Of a stretch of 6,871 bases of DNA, positions 1 to 5,980 are shown piece after piece (positions within the stretch are counted from its first letter, which is position 1; each line of letters opens with the position of its first letter). The stretch is from the NCBI GenBank assembly GCA_013139435.1, contig WTAW01000116.1, positions 1 through 6,871 on the forward strand, read 5' to 3'. This stretch comes from Candidatus Aminicenantota bacterium (lineage in GTDB: Bacteria; Acidobacteriota; Aminicenantia; Aminicenantales; Aminicenantaceae). Under the pieces are notes generated by a model. It saw only the letters and a list, made by a program, of their open reading frames with translations, was not told the DNA's origin and did not search any database. The translations under genes and the position numbers were made by a program.

Positions 1-27
1 AGTCCAGATTAAGAAAGGAGGGCAAAG

Positions 28-1062
28 ATGCGTTTAATATTCGTTGGTTTTGGCACTGTAGGCCAGGGATTGGCAGAGCTTTTGGTAGAAAAAAAGGACC
101 TATTATCCAGGAGGTATGGTCTGGAGCCGGTTGTGGTCGGTATTTCGGATGAGATGAAGGGGAGTGTTATAAATCCTGCAGGAATAGATCTCACTGAGCC
201 TCTAGATCTGCTGAAATCAGAAAAATCGTTGTGTGATATGGAAATTGGGAAATATGATGGGAATGCTCTGGATATGATAAGGGATGCCGGTGCAGATGTG
301 ATGCTTGAAGCCACATACACCAACATAAAAACAGGAGAACCGGCGACGTCTCATATCAAAGCGGCTCTGGAAAAAGGGCTCCATGTGGTCACAACGAATA
401 AAGGACCTCTGGCTCTCCATTATCAAGATCTTGTTCAGATAGCAGAGGCCACACAAGTCCAATTCCTGTTCGAGGGAACAGTGATGAGCGGGACGCCGCT
501 GCTCAATCTGCTCAGGGAAACACTTGCAGGGAGCACCATCGCCGAGATCAAAGGAATTTTGAATGGGACGACGAATTATATCCTGACGCGCATGGAAGAA
601 GGGCTTCCCTACGAGGATGCGTTGAAAAAGGCCCAGGAGCTGGGGTATGCAGAAGCGGTCCCGGATGCGGATGTCCTGGGCTGGGATGCTCTTGCAAAAG
701 TGACGATACTGGCAAAAGTCGTGTACGGATCGAATGCAGATCCTTTTGACTATCCCTGCCAGGGGATCACAGAGATAACTGCCTCTGCGATCGAAGAGGC
801 CAAGAGCCGGGGAAAGCGGTTCAAACTCATCGGAAAGGTTTGGAGTGAGAAAGGTATTGCCAAAGCCTCTGTGGCTCCTGAGGAAGTGGATGTCAGCCAT
901 CCTCTGGCCAGTGTCATGGGAGCAACCAATGCTGTCACAGTCACGACAGATACACTGGGTGATGTGACAGTTGTTGGTCCCGGTGCAGGAAGAAAAGAGA
1001 CCGGTTTCAGCATGCTCATTGATCTGATAAAAATAGCCTCGGAAATAAGGAGAAAAAGATGA
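28..1062 (+). CDS. hom: Homoserine dehydrogenase, short form without ACT domain
   Basis: Predicted cytoplasmic NAD(P)-dependent enzyme that reduces aspartate-4-semialdehyde to homoserine, the branch point to threonine and methionine. The N-terminus is a Rossmann fold with the dinucleotide loop GFGTVGQG at residues 7-14. A second family block, VVTTNKGPLA, covers residues 120-129 with the conserved Lys125. The catalytic-domain signature GILNGTTNYILT is at 176-187, followed by AQELGYAE and a DADVLGWDALAK block. E209, D220 and K224 sit where the family has its substrate-binding and catalytic acids and lysine. At 344 residues it ends after the catalytic domain, so the C-terminal ACT domain of the longer (about 430-residue) enzymes is absent and feedback control through that domain is not expected. 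The usual EADPT is EAVPD here, a small deviation. The start is supported by AAAGGAGGG at 14-22, five bases before the ATG. Its stop overlaps the next gene, so the two are very probably co-transcribed. A related oxidoreductase of amino acid catabolism is a less likely alternative. Confidence 0.86.
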   Translation: MRLIFVGFGTVGQGLAELLVEKKDLLSRRYGLEPVVVGISDEMKGSVINPAGIDLTEPLDLLKSEKSLCDMEIGKYDGNALDMIRDAGADVMLEATYTNIKTGEPATSHIKAALEKGLHVVTTNKGPLALHYQDLVQIAEATQVQFLFEGTVMSGTPLLNLLRETLAGSTIAEIKGILNGTTNYILTRMEEGLPYEDALKKAQELGYAEAVPDADVLGWDALAKVTILAKVVYGSNADPFDYPCQGITEITASAIEEAKSRGKRFKLIGKVWSEKGIAKASVAPEEVDVSHPLASVMGATNAVTVTTDTLGDVTVVGPGAGRKETGFSMLIDLIKIASEIRRKR

Positions 1063-1931
1063 AAAAGAAGATTTGTGTTCTGTTTGTCCTTTTGCTATCA
1101 CTGACTCTATTCGGCTATAGCCAAGAGGGTCTAAAAGTATTTATCTCTGTGGATATGGAAGGGGTCTGCGGTGTGGTTCACTGGGAAGATGTGAGTCGCA
1201 GCGGAAAGGACTATGGCCTTTTTCGGAGGCTGATGACGGAGGAGACCAACGCCGCGATTGAAGGTGCGCTCGCGGCAGGAGCGACGGAGATCCTGGTGAG
1301 GGACTCGCATGGCAGTGCCCGTAACATCCTGCCCGATCTGCTCCATCCCAGTGCTGAGCTGATCCGCGACTGGGCATACAGCCCTCTCAGCATGATGGAA
1401 GGGATTGATGAAACTTTTGATGCTGTGATTTTTATCGGATACCATGCTAGGGCAAATACTCCGGATGCAACGCTTGACCACACCATGTCATCGTCGGCAG
1501 TGTACGAAGTCACCCTCAACGGGAAAAAGATGCCGGAGGCGGGGATCAATGCTTTCATTGCCGGTAATTTCAGAGTGCCTGTTGTTTTGGTTGCGGGCGA
1601 TAAAGCTATTTGTCAACAGGTGACAGAGCTTTTCGGAGAAGTGGAGACCGTTGCCGTCAAAGAGGGCATCGGGAATGCGGCCAAGATGCTTCATCCCAAA
1701 AAAGCCCAGGAGCTGATTAAAAAAAAGACCACAGAGGCGTTGAATCGAGTGAGTGATTTTAAACCCTTCACATTCACGCCTCCCTATACCATGGATGTTA
1801 CGTTTAGAGACGAGTGGCGTGCTGAGGATGCCTCTTGGTTTCCCGGTGCCAAAAGAAAGACAAGCACGACTGTTTCCTACACCAGCAACGATTGGATGGA
1901 CGTATTAAGGTTTTTTAAGTTCGCCTTTTAA
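1059..1931 (+). CDS. M55 family metallopeptidase (DppA-like D-aminopeptidase), predicted exported
   Basis: Zinc aminopeptidase of the DppA family, whose characterised Bacillus member removes N-terminal D-amino acids from small peptides. The family's spaced residues are all present: SVDMEG with D32 and E34, DSHG with H84, GYHA with H129, DHT with H141, and E160 in the PEAGIN segment. By comparison with DppA these are the zinc ligands plus the catalytic histidine. Unlike cytosolic DppA (about 274 residues), this 290-residue protein begins with a lysine-rich start and a hydrophobic stretch (residues 5-18), then GYSQEG, which reads as a type I signal peptide cut near residue 21. No lipobox cysteine is seen. 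Its ATG overlaps the hom stop by four bases (ATGA), and AAGGAGA at 1047-1053 lies inside hom, which suggests translational coupling. A role in recovering D-amino acids or peptidoglycan peptides outside the cytoplasm is inference. The family call is firm; substrate and location are not. Confidence 0.85.
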   Translation: MKKKICVLFVLLLSLTLFGYSQEGLKVFISVDMEGVCGVVHWEDVSRSGKDYGLFRRLMTEETNAAIEGALAAGATEILVRDSHGSARNILPDLLHPSAELIRDWAYSPLSMMEGIDETFDAVIFIGYHARANTPDATLDHTMSSSAVYEVTLNGKKMPEAGINAFIAGNFRVPVVLVAGDKAICQQVTELFGEVETVAVKEGIGNAAKMLHPKKAQELIKKKTTEALNRVSDFKPFTFTPPYTMDVTFRDEWRAEDASWFPGAKRKTSTTVSYTSNDWMDVLRFFKFAF

Positions 1932-1950
1932 CCAAATACAAAATAGTCTG

Positions 1951-1973
1951 GGATCCATTCCCCGAATGGACCG
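1951..1973. repeat. REP-like hairpin, degenerate copy 1
   Basis: TCCATTC (1954-1960) pairs with GAATGGA (1964-1970) around a CCC loop. The outer part of the stem has a mismatch, and the TGTAGGG head seen in the other copies has decayed to TGGGA. It is the first of three hairpins between the convergent M55 gene and gltA. Confidence 0.5.
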
Positions 1974-1982
1974 TTTAATGTG

Positions 1983-2021
1983 GGATGATGTAGGGTCTGT
2001 TCCTGCAACGGACCGGATGAT
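1983..2021. repeat. REP-like hairpin, copy 2
   Basis: The head GATGTAGGG is followed by GGTCTGTT (1994-2001) pairing with AACGGACC (2007-2014), eight pairs including one G-T, with a five-base loop CCTGC. GGATGAT occurs directly on both sides (1983-1989 and 2015-2021). It shares its head, stem and tail with the hairpin at 3605-3633. Confidence 0.65.
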
Positions 2022-2030
2022 TAAGACAAA

Positions 2031-2060
2031 TGTAGGGCCAGCTCCCCGAGCTGACCGAAT
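2031..2060. repeat. REP-like hairpin, copy 3
   Basis: TGTAGGG head at 2031-2037, then CAGCTC (2039-2044) pairs with GAGCTG (2048-2053) around CCC. GG/CC outside the stem can also pair across one C-A mismatch. Both arms differ from the other copies, yet the pairing is kept, which argues for selection on the folded form. Confidence 0.62.
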
Positions 2061-2077
2061 GAAGCAAAACTGGCTTT

Positions 2078-2117
2078 AAAAAAAAGGAGTAGCGGAAATT
2101 TATTCCGCTACTCCTTT
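2078..2117 (-). terminator. Rho-independent terminator of gltA
   Basis: Read on the minus strand, GGAGTAGCGGAA pairs perfectly over 12 bp (2103-2114 with 2086-2097) around a five-base loop, and three A-T pairs extend the stem to 2083-2117. A run of eight T follows in the gltA direction (2085 to 2078). It starts 25 bases beyond the gltA stop. On the plus strand only TTT follows the stem, so it may stop readthrough from hom and the M55 gene less efficiently. Confidence 0.9.
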
Positions 2118-2141
2118 GTCGTTCTGGTGCTATTTCTGCTC

Positions 2142-3443
2142 TTACTTCTTAACTTGTTCTTCGACCCAGTCTGTGGTGACAGTCTTCGGCCGTTCGATCG
2201 CCAGACCAAGGACCCTATCCCAGATCAAGGATGAAAGGACACCGAGCGCTCGAGAAACACCAAAGCATACGGTGTAGAAGTCATATTCTTTCATGCCATA
2301 GTGGAGAAGGATAACTCCGGAGTGAGCATCAACATTGGGCCACGGATTTTTGGCTTTTCCCTGTTCTTCGAGGATGGGGGGAACAACTTCATAGAGTGCG
2401 CTCACGGCCTTGAAGATCTCATCATCGGGAAGATGTTTCAGGGAGAAGTCTCTCTGCGCCATGTACCTGGGGTCGGTCTGACGGAGGACAGCATGGCCGT
2501 ATCCGGGGATGACCTGACCTGAATTCAATGTATCCCAGCAATACTTTGTGAGCTGTTCTTTTGTGGGAACGCCGCCCAATTCATCCATGAGATGCATAAC
2601 CCATCGAAGAACTTCCTGGTTGGCCAAACCATGTAAGGGGCCAGCAAGGCCGTTCATGCCTGCTGCGAGTGAGTAGTAGGCGTCGGAAAGTGCAGAGCCC
2701 ACGAGGTGTGTGGTATGCGCTGAGACATTTCCACCTTCGTGGTCGCTGTGGAGCACGAGATAGAGGCGCATGAGTTCTGTGAAAGCGGGATCATCGGTAA
2801 CGCCGAGCATATGGGCCATGTTGCCGCCCCAATCCAGTTCGGGGTCAGCCGCAATGTGATCTCCATTCCTGTAGCTTTTGCGGTAGATGTAGGCTGCAAT
2901 CCTGGGGAGTTTGGCGAGCAGGTTCATGACATCTTCGTACATGGGATCCCAGTATTCCATCTTGCTGATGCCTTCTCTATACTGTTGAGAAAAGACAGAA
3001 TCTTTTTGGAGAGATACGATAGCTGCGGAAAACTGAGTCATGGGATGTGTATCTGCAGGGATGGCGTCGAGGATCTTGACGAGATAGTCAGGAAGTTCAC
3101 CGCGTTTTTTCCATTCTTCGGTGATCTCTTTGACATTGTCCTCAGTGGGTAAGTCTCCAGTAAGAAGCAGATAAAAAAGTCCTTCGGGGAGGGGTTCCTC
3201 TCCACCGGGGGCCTTGGGGAGCTTCTCTTTGAGCTGTGGAATGTTGTAACCGCGAAAACGAATGCCCTCAAATGGGTCAAGGGCTGAGGTTTCGGTCACG
3301 ATACATTTCACGCCGCGCATTCCACCATAAGCTTGAGTCACTGTGACGTCTGAGATTTTTTGATCACCGTACTCTTTGACGATCGACCTGACTTTGTTGC
3401 GCATGGGGTCGATCTTCGACTGAAAAGTTTCTTTTAAAGACAT
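2142..3443 (-). CDS. gltA: Citrate synthase, eukaryotic (mitochondrial)-type
   Basis: Condenses oxaloacetate and acetyl-CoA to citrate, the entry step of the TCA cycle, in the cytoplasm. The 433-residue protein closely resembles mitochondrial citrate synthase rather than E. coli GltA. It carries HSDHEGGNVSAH, NGLAGPLHGLANQEVL, PGYGHAVLR and NPWPNVDAHSG. The catalytic triad is H271, H317 and D372, with the same spacing (46 and 55 residues) as pig H274/H320/D375. The substrate arginines R326, R398 and R418 and the citrate-binding H235 are also kept. I chose the ATG at 3443 because AAAGGAGG (3451-3458 on the plus strand) sits seven bases ahead. An in-frame TTG extension to 3539 would run through the promoter and adds no family sequence. 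The gene is monocistronic, convergent to the hom operon, with its own promoter and terminator. This type is usually a dimer without the NADH inhibition of hexameric GltA; that is family knowledge, not visible here. Confidence 0.95.
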   Translation of the reverse strand: MSLKETFQSKIDPMRNKVRSIVKEYGDQKISDVTVTQAYGGMRGVKCIVTETSALDPFEGIRFRGYNIPQLKEKLPKAPGGEEPLPEGLFYLLLTGDLPTEDNVKEITEEWKKRGELPDYLVKILDAIPADTHPMTQFSAAIVSLQKDSVFSQQYREGISKMEYWDPMYEDVMNLLAKLPRIAAYIYRKSYRNGDHIAADPELDWGGNMAHMLGVTDDPAFTELMRLYLVLHSDHEGGNVSAHTTHLVGSALSDAYYSLAAGMNGLAGPLHGLANQEVLRWVMHLMDELGGVPTKEQLTKYCWDTLNSGQVIPGYGHAVLRQTDPRYMAQRDFSLKHLPDDEIFKAVSALYEVVPPILEEQGKAKNPWPNVDAHSGVILLHYGMKEYDFYTVCFGVSRALGVLSSLIWDRVLGLAIERPKTVTTDWVEEQVKK

Positions 3444-3450
3444 TAATAGA

Positions 3451-3458
3451 CCTCCTTT
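3451..3458 (-). promoter_or_regulatory. Ribosome binding site that fixes the gltA start
   Basis: AAAGGAGG on the minus strand, seven bases before the ATG at 3443-3441. No comparable site precedes the longer in-frame start at 3539. Confidence 0.85.
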
Positions 3459-3510
3459 TATATGTTTTGTATTAAATACTAGTCTTCCGCCCTTGATTTG
3501 ACGGAAAAAG

Positions 3511-3539
3511 AATATAACACTGTGATGCAACTCTGTCAA
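3511..3539 (-). promoter_or_regulatory. Sigma-70-type promoter of gltA
   Basis: On the minus strand, a perfect -35 TTGACA (3539-3534), a 17-base spacer and a -10 TATATT (3516-3511). Transcription would start near 3504, leaving a leader of about 60 bases. The match is near consensus, so strong constitutive expression is plausible. Confidence 0.85.
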
Positions 3540-3597
3540 CTACTTCCTAACTTTGAAATTCTTTGACACAAAAGCTCCACAAATCTGGTAAAAAAGC

Positions 3598-3633
3598 ACC
3601 GGATGTAGGGTCCGTTCGCCGAACGGACCGGAT
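3598..3633. repeat. REP-like hairpin, copy 4 (perfect stem)
   Basis: Best-formed copy: after TGTAGGG, GGTCCGTTC (3609-3617) pairs with GAACGGACC (3621-3629), nine perfect pairs with a GCC loop. ACCGGAT lies directly on both sides (3598-3604 and 3627-3633). It sits between the divergent gltA and lemA promoters and has no T-tract on either strand, so it is not a simple terminator. Confidence 0.72.
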
Positions 3634-3729
3634 ACCAAATTTAAGCAATCTTTGAATAAATCTGAGGGTAAAAGTGGTATAAAAAGTGTAAGGTCACTAG
3701 AATATGGAATCATTTACTCAAAGAGATGT

Positions 3730-3760
3730 TTGACTTTTTTGCCTTGACATTGTTTATTAT
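3730..3760 (+). promoter_or_regulatory. Probable promoter of lemA-htpX
   Basis: TTGACT (3730-3735) and TATTAT (3755-3760) are separated by a long 19-base spacer. A perfect TTGACA at 3744-3749 lies nearby but has no good -10 at normal distance (TATAAA at 3762 is only 12 bases away). Some promoter is very likely in this stretch, since it is AT-rich and 30-60 bases upstream of lemA. The exact boxes are uncertain. Confidence 0.42.
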
Positions 3761-3793
3761 GTATAAAAATTTCGTAGATGAAGGAGACAAGAA

Positions 3794-4348
3794 ATGGGTG
3801 GATTGTTAGTTGTTCTTATCATAATCGGGGCGATCGTCATTTTCGCCATCGGTATCTACAACAACCTGGTAACGCTGAGGAACAGGGCGGATAATGCTTG
3901 GGCCCAGGTGGATGTTCAACTGCGGAGAAGGTACGACCTGATCCCCAACCTGGTCGAAACAGTCAAAGGATATGCCAAACACGAAAAGGAAACCTTCCAG
4001 ATGGTGACGGAAGCACGGGCGAAAGCCATCAATGCCCAAACAGTCAAGGAGCAAGGGGATGCAGAAAACATGCTCTCCGGTGCGTTGAAGTCGCTGTTTG
4101 CTGTTGTAGAGAGTTATCCTGACCTCAAGGCCAATCAGAATTTCCTGATGCTTCAGGAAGAACTGGCCGGAACAGAAGGCAAGATCGCCTATGCGCGGCA
4201 GTTTTACAATGACACAATTATGAAGTTCAACACCAAACAGCAGGTGTTCCCGGCGAGTATCATTGCCGGCATGTTCAATTTCTCGGAGAAGGAATACTTC
4301 GAGATCGAAGAGCCCGAAGCCAAAGAGCCTGTCAAAGTTGAGTTCTAA
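3794..4348 (+). CDS. lemA: LemA family membrane-anchored protein
   Basis: 184 residues, the usual size for LemA. Residues 4-21 form a single hydrophobic anchor at the N-terminus. The family core follows: YNNLVTLRNR at 22-31, NAWAQVDVQL at 34-43, RRYDLIPNLVETVKGYA at 45-61, and the second signature VVESYPDLKANQNF at 104-117 with LQEELAGTEGKIAYARQFYND at 120-140. The body is a helical bundle in the known structure of this family. The molecular function is not settled; LemA is often encoded beside M48 proteases or TPM-domain proteins, which suggests an envelope-associated partner role. The start is supported by AAGGAGA at 3781-3787, seven or so bases before the ATG. The C-terminus is short and acidic (EIEEPEAKEP). 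The gene leads an operon with htpX 49 bases downstream. Confidence 0.93.
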   Translation: MGGLLVVLIIIGAIVIFAIGIYNNLVTLRNRADNAWAQVDVQLRRRYDLIPNLVETVKGYAKHEKETFQMVTEARAKAINAQTVKEQGDAENMLSGALKSLFAVVESYPDLKANQNFLMLQEELAGTEGKIAYARQFYNDTIMKFNTKQQVFPASIIAGMFNFSEKEYFEIEEPEAKEPVKVEF

Positions 4349-4397
4349 TCTCGGTTGATCTTTTTGGGCAACGTTCAAGATTTAGGCTAAGCACAAA

Positions 4398-5291
4398 ATG
4401 TACGAACAGATCTCCAGTAACAAGAGAAAATCCTTCTTTCTGATCCTTTTCTTTCTGGTGTTGATCTTTGCTCTGGGTTGGTTTTTTGGGCAGATCACGG
4501 ATCTTGGATCTTACGCGTTGATTCCGGCAGCTATCATTGCTGTACTTATGACAATAGGCAGCTACTACGGCAGCGATAAGATCGTGTTAGCTGTTAGCCG
4601 TGCCCGTCCTGTATCCAAGGAAGAATATCCGTATCTCTACAATGTTGTAGAGGGACTGGCAATTGCAGCAGGGCTCCCCAAGCCGCGTTGCTACATCATC
4701 AACGATACCGCCCCTAACGCTTTTGCCTCGGGCCGAAATCCGAAGAATTCGGTGATCGTTGTGACCACAGGCCTGCTGGATAAATTAAACAGAGCCGAAC
4801 TTGAAGGAGTGATCGCTCACGAGATGTCCCACATCAAGAACTATGACATATTGGTTCAAACACTCGCTGTGGTTATGGTCGGAGTGGTTGTGTTGCTCAG
4901 CGATTGGATATTGAGGAGCTTTTTTTGGGGCGGGGGACGACGGAGAAGCAGTGATAAGCAAGGCGGTAATGCGGGCTCAATCCTCATCGTGGTGGCGCTG
5001 GTTTTGGCTGTGCTCTCTCCGCTGTTTGCTCAACTGTTGAAGCTTGCCGTTTCCCGGAAGCGGGAGTATCTCGCGGATGCCAATGGCGCGCTCCTTACCC
5101 GTTACCCTCCGGGTTTAGCATCGGCACTCAAGAAGCTATCGGCGGATAAAGAACCACTGGAAGTGGCCAATAAGGCAACAGCCCACCTTTACATCGTAAA
5201 TCCCCTAAAGGATATAAAAGGGAAGATGAACGCTCTCTTCAGCACGCATCCTCCCATCGAAAAGCGCATCGAACTCCTCGAAAATATGTAA
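4398..5291 (+). CDS. htpX: HtpX-type M48 membrane zinc metalloprotease
   Basis: Inner-membrane endoprotease of the M48B family that degrades misfolded or damaged membrane proteins. The zinc site is the HEMSH motif at residues 141-145 (H141, catalytic E142, H145), with the third ligand E223 in the SRKREYLADANGA segment. Other family blocks are APNAFASGRNPKNSVIVVTTGLL from residue 105 and the C-terminal STHPPIEKRIELL. Hydrophobic segments at about 13-31, 38-54, 152-172 and 194-213 give the expected pattern of two N-terminal helices and two after the active site. A Gly/Arg-rich loop (GGGRRRSSDKQGG, 178-190) separates the last two. The length of 297 residues is normal. The start at 4398 has only a weak upstream AGG (4384-4386, 11 bases away), so translation may be low or depend on lemA. 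The lemA-htpX pairing recurs in many bacteria. Confidence 0.94.
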   Translation: MYEQISSNKRKSFFLILFFLVLIFALGWFFGQITDLGSYALIPAAIIAVLMTIGSYYGSDKIVLAVSRARPVSKEEYPYLYNVVEGLAIAAGLPKPRCYIINDTAPNAFASGRNPKNSVIVVTTGLLDKLNRAELEGVIAHEMSHIKNYDILVQTLAVVMVGVVVLLSDWILRSFFWGGGRRRSSDKQGGNAGSILIVVALVLAVLSPLFAQLLKLAVSRKREYLADANGALLTRYPPGLASALKKLSADKEPLEVANKATAHLYIVNPLKDIKGKMNALFSTHPPIEKRIELLENM

Positions 5292-5308
5292 AAAGGGGAC
5301 ACCTTTTT
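5290..5308 (+). terminator. Weak terminator-like hairpin after htpX
   Basis: AAAAAGG (5290-5296) pairs with CCTTTTT (5302-5308) around GGACA, starting within the htpX stop codon and ending in five T. The stem is mostly A-T, so it may work poorly as an intrinsic terminator. It could equally be a small dispersed palindrome. Confidence 0.45.
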
Positions 5309-5330
5309 ATGGACTCTTTCCATGTTTAAA

Positions 5331-5377
5331 TGTAGGGACCGTTTCACCAACGGTCCGTTTGGGGATTGGACCCTACA
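5331..5377. repeat. REP-like copy 5, paired head-to-head with a partial inverted unit
   Basis: TGTAGGG (5331-5337) leads into GGACCGTT (5336-5343), which pairs perfectly with AACGGTCC (5349-5356) around TCACC. A second unit on the opposite strand reads TGTAGGGTCC from 5377 back to 5368 and can pair GGTCC (5352-5356) with GGACC (5368-5372). The outer TGTAGGG/CCCTACA arms are also complementary, so the 47-base block could form one long cruciform or either of two smaller hairpins. This matches the paired layout of BIME-type elements. Confidence 0.66.
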
Positions 5378-5407
5378 CATAATTTTATTATTAAAGCGAA
5401 ATGAGGA

Positions 5408-5460
5408 GGCAGTGGAAGCCCGGGCCAATCGCCCCGGGCTTCCCATGGCTAATATCTGCC
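5408..5460. repeat. GC-rich nested inverted repeat
   Basis: GGAAGCCCGGG (5414-5424) pairs perfectly with CCCGGGCTTCC (5433-5443) around an eight-base loop. A second outer pairing, GGCAG (5408-5412) with CTGCC (5456-5460), encloses it. There is no T-tract on either strand, so it is not a standard terminator. It stands out in otherwise AT-rich DNA. Function unknown. Confidence 0.6.
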
Positions 5461-5471
5461 AAAAGGAGGAC

Positions 5472-5506
5472 GACTCGACATTTTTACTAATGTCTCTTTT
5501 TGAGTC
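5472..5506. repeat. Nested AT-rich palindrome, possible weak terminator
   Basis: GACAT (5477-5481) pairs with ATGTC (5490-5494) around an eight-base loop, followed by TCTTTTT. The immediate flanks GACTC (5472-5476) and GAGTC (5502-5506) are also complementary. On the plus strand it could act as a weak terminator. Confidence 0.35.
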
Positions 5507-5615
5507 TATCTAAATAATATCCTATAAAAATTATAATTTCAATAGAATTAATAAGAAAATTACAAAATATTTCTTAGATCACCTTGGAAAGAGTTTTTAT
5601 TTTTGTGGAAAACTA

Positions 5616-5645
5616 TTGAAAATTATCGGGTTTTAATATTATAAT
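5616..5645 (+). promoter_or_regulatory. Promoter of tRNA-Asp
   Basis: TTGAAA (5616-5621), an 18-base spacer and a perfect TATAAT (5640-5645). Transcription would begin about eight bases before the mature tRNA 5' end at 5661. Confidence 0.8.
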
Positions 5646-5660
5646 AAAAAGCACCAAGGC

Positions 5661-5738
5661 GGGGTCGTAGTTCAGTTTGGTTAGAACGCTGGCCTGTCAC
5701 GCCAGAGGTCGCGAGTTCGAGTCTCGTCGGCCCCGCCA
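5661..5738 (+). tRNA. tRNA-Asp (GUC)
   Basis: Full cloverleaf of 78 bases with encoded CCA. Acceptor GGGGTCG pairs with CGGCCCC (one T-G). The D-stem is GTTC/GAAC and the anticodon stem CTGGC/GCCAG, with loop CTGTCAC and anticodon GTC at 5696-5698. The variable loop is AGGTC, and the T-arm is GCGAG/CTCGT with loop TTCGAGT. Discriminator G73 at 5735 is the aspartate identity base. No clear terminator follows; only T-rich sequence. Confidence 0.97.
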
Positions 5739-5952
5739 GATAAAATCTTTATTTCTAGTAATTTCTTTTGTTTTTCCTTTTCAATCCATTAACCATAATC
5801 TCAACGTAATTCAATCAATCTTGGGGCATGTGGTGAGGTCTGGTTATTTCTTTTTTTGCAGTCGATTGCTGTAAGCTTAATTGCAGTGGGTTTAAAGGAA
5901 ATAGAAGAAAAGCAAAAGAATTACAAATAGGCAATAATAATTATAAGTTTAT
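5739..5952. other. AT-rich spacer after tRNA-Asp, no recognised feature
   Basis: No coding region with a ribosome binding site and no strong hairpin. TTGCAGT occurs twice, 24 bases apart (5857-5863 and 5881-5887), which may be chance. The 3' end of the tRNA is not repeated here. Confidence 0.5.
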
Positions 5953-5980
5953 TTGACGCATGATATAGAACCTATATAAT
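5953..5980 (+). promoter_or_regulatory. Promoter of the cytochrome-b5/DUF2231 gene
   Basis: TTGACG (5953-5958), a 16-base spacer and a perfect TATAAT (5975-5980). Transcription would start near 5987, leaving a leader of about 180 bases before the ATG at 6168. It is the only good promoter upstream of that gene. Confidence 0.75.

Larger units (their letters stand above)
5292..5660. other. Gene-free stretch between htpX and tRNA-Asp
   Basis: No credible coding region. The first 215 bases hold four successive inverted-repeat structures, listed separately. From about 5510 to 5610 the DNA is plain AT-rich sequence without recognisable signals, followed by the tRNA promoter. The possible 63-codon frame at 5322-5513 runs through the palindromes and has no ribosome binding site. 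Confidence 0.6.

Noticed and set aside
217..1101. 294-codon minus-strand reading frame opposite hom
   Set aside because: It lies antisense to a well-supported hom gene. Its translation is rich in Cys, His, Arg and Ile without family motifs, as expected for a shadow frame.
3469..3479. Palindrome GTATTAAATAC in the gltA leader
   Set aside because: Only 11 bases, very AT-rich, and downstream of the promoter without other support; likely chance.
3444..3539. Longer gltA product starting at TTG 3539
   Set aside because: The extension runs through the -10 and -35 boxes, has no ribosome binding site and adds sequence unlike the family, while the ATG at 3443 has a near-perfect Shine-Dalgarno.
1983..3633. 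REP-like hairpins as intrinsic terminators
   Set aside because: None is followed by a T-tract on either strand; the real terminator at 2078-2117 looks quite different.
3806..4378. 190-codon minus-strand reading frame opposite lemA
   Set aside because: Complete overlap with lemA, whose family signatures are unmistakable; no signal of its own.
5322..5513. 63-codon plus-strand reading frame after htpX
   Set aside because: It consists mostly of the inverted repeats at 5331-5377 and 5408-5460, lacks a ribosome binding site and has no recognisable protein sequence.
5677..5874. 65-codon plus-strand reading frame over the tRNA
   Set aside because: Its first third is tRNA-Asp read in frame, a well-known false translation. 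It has no ribosome binding site.
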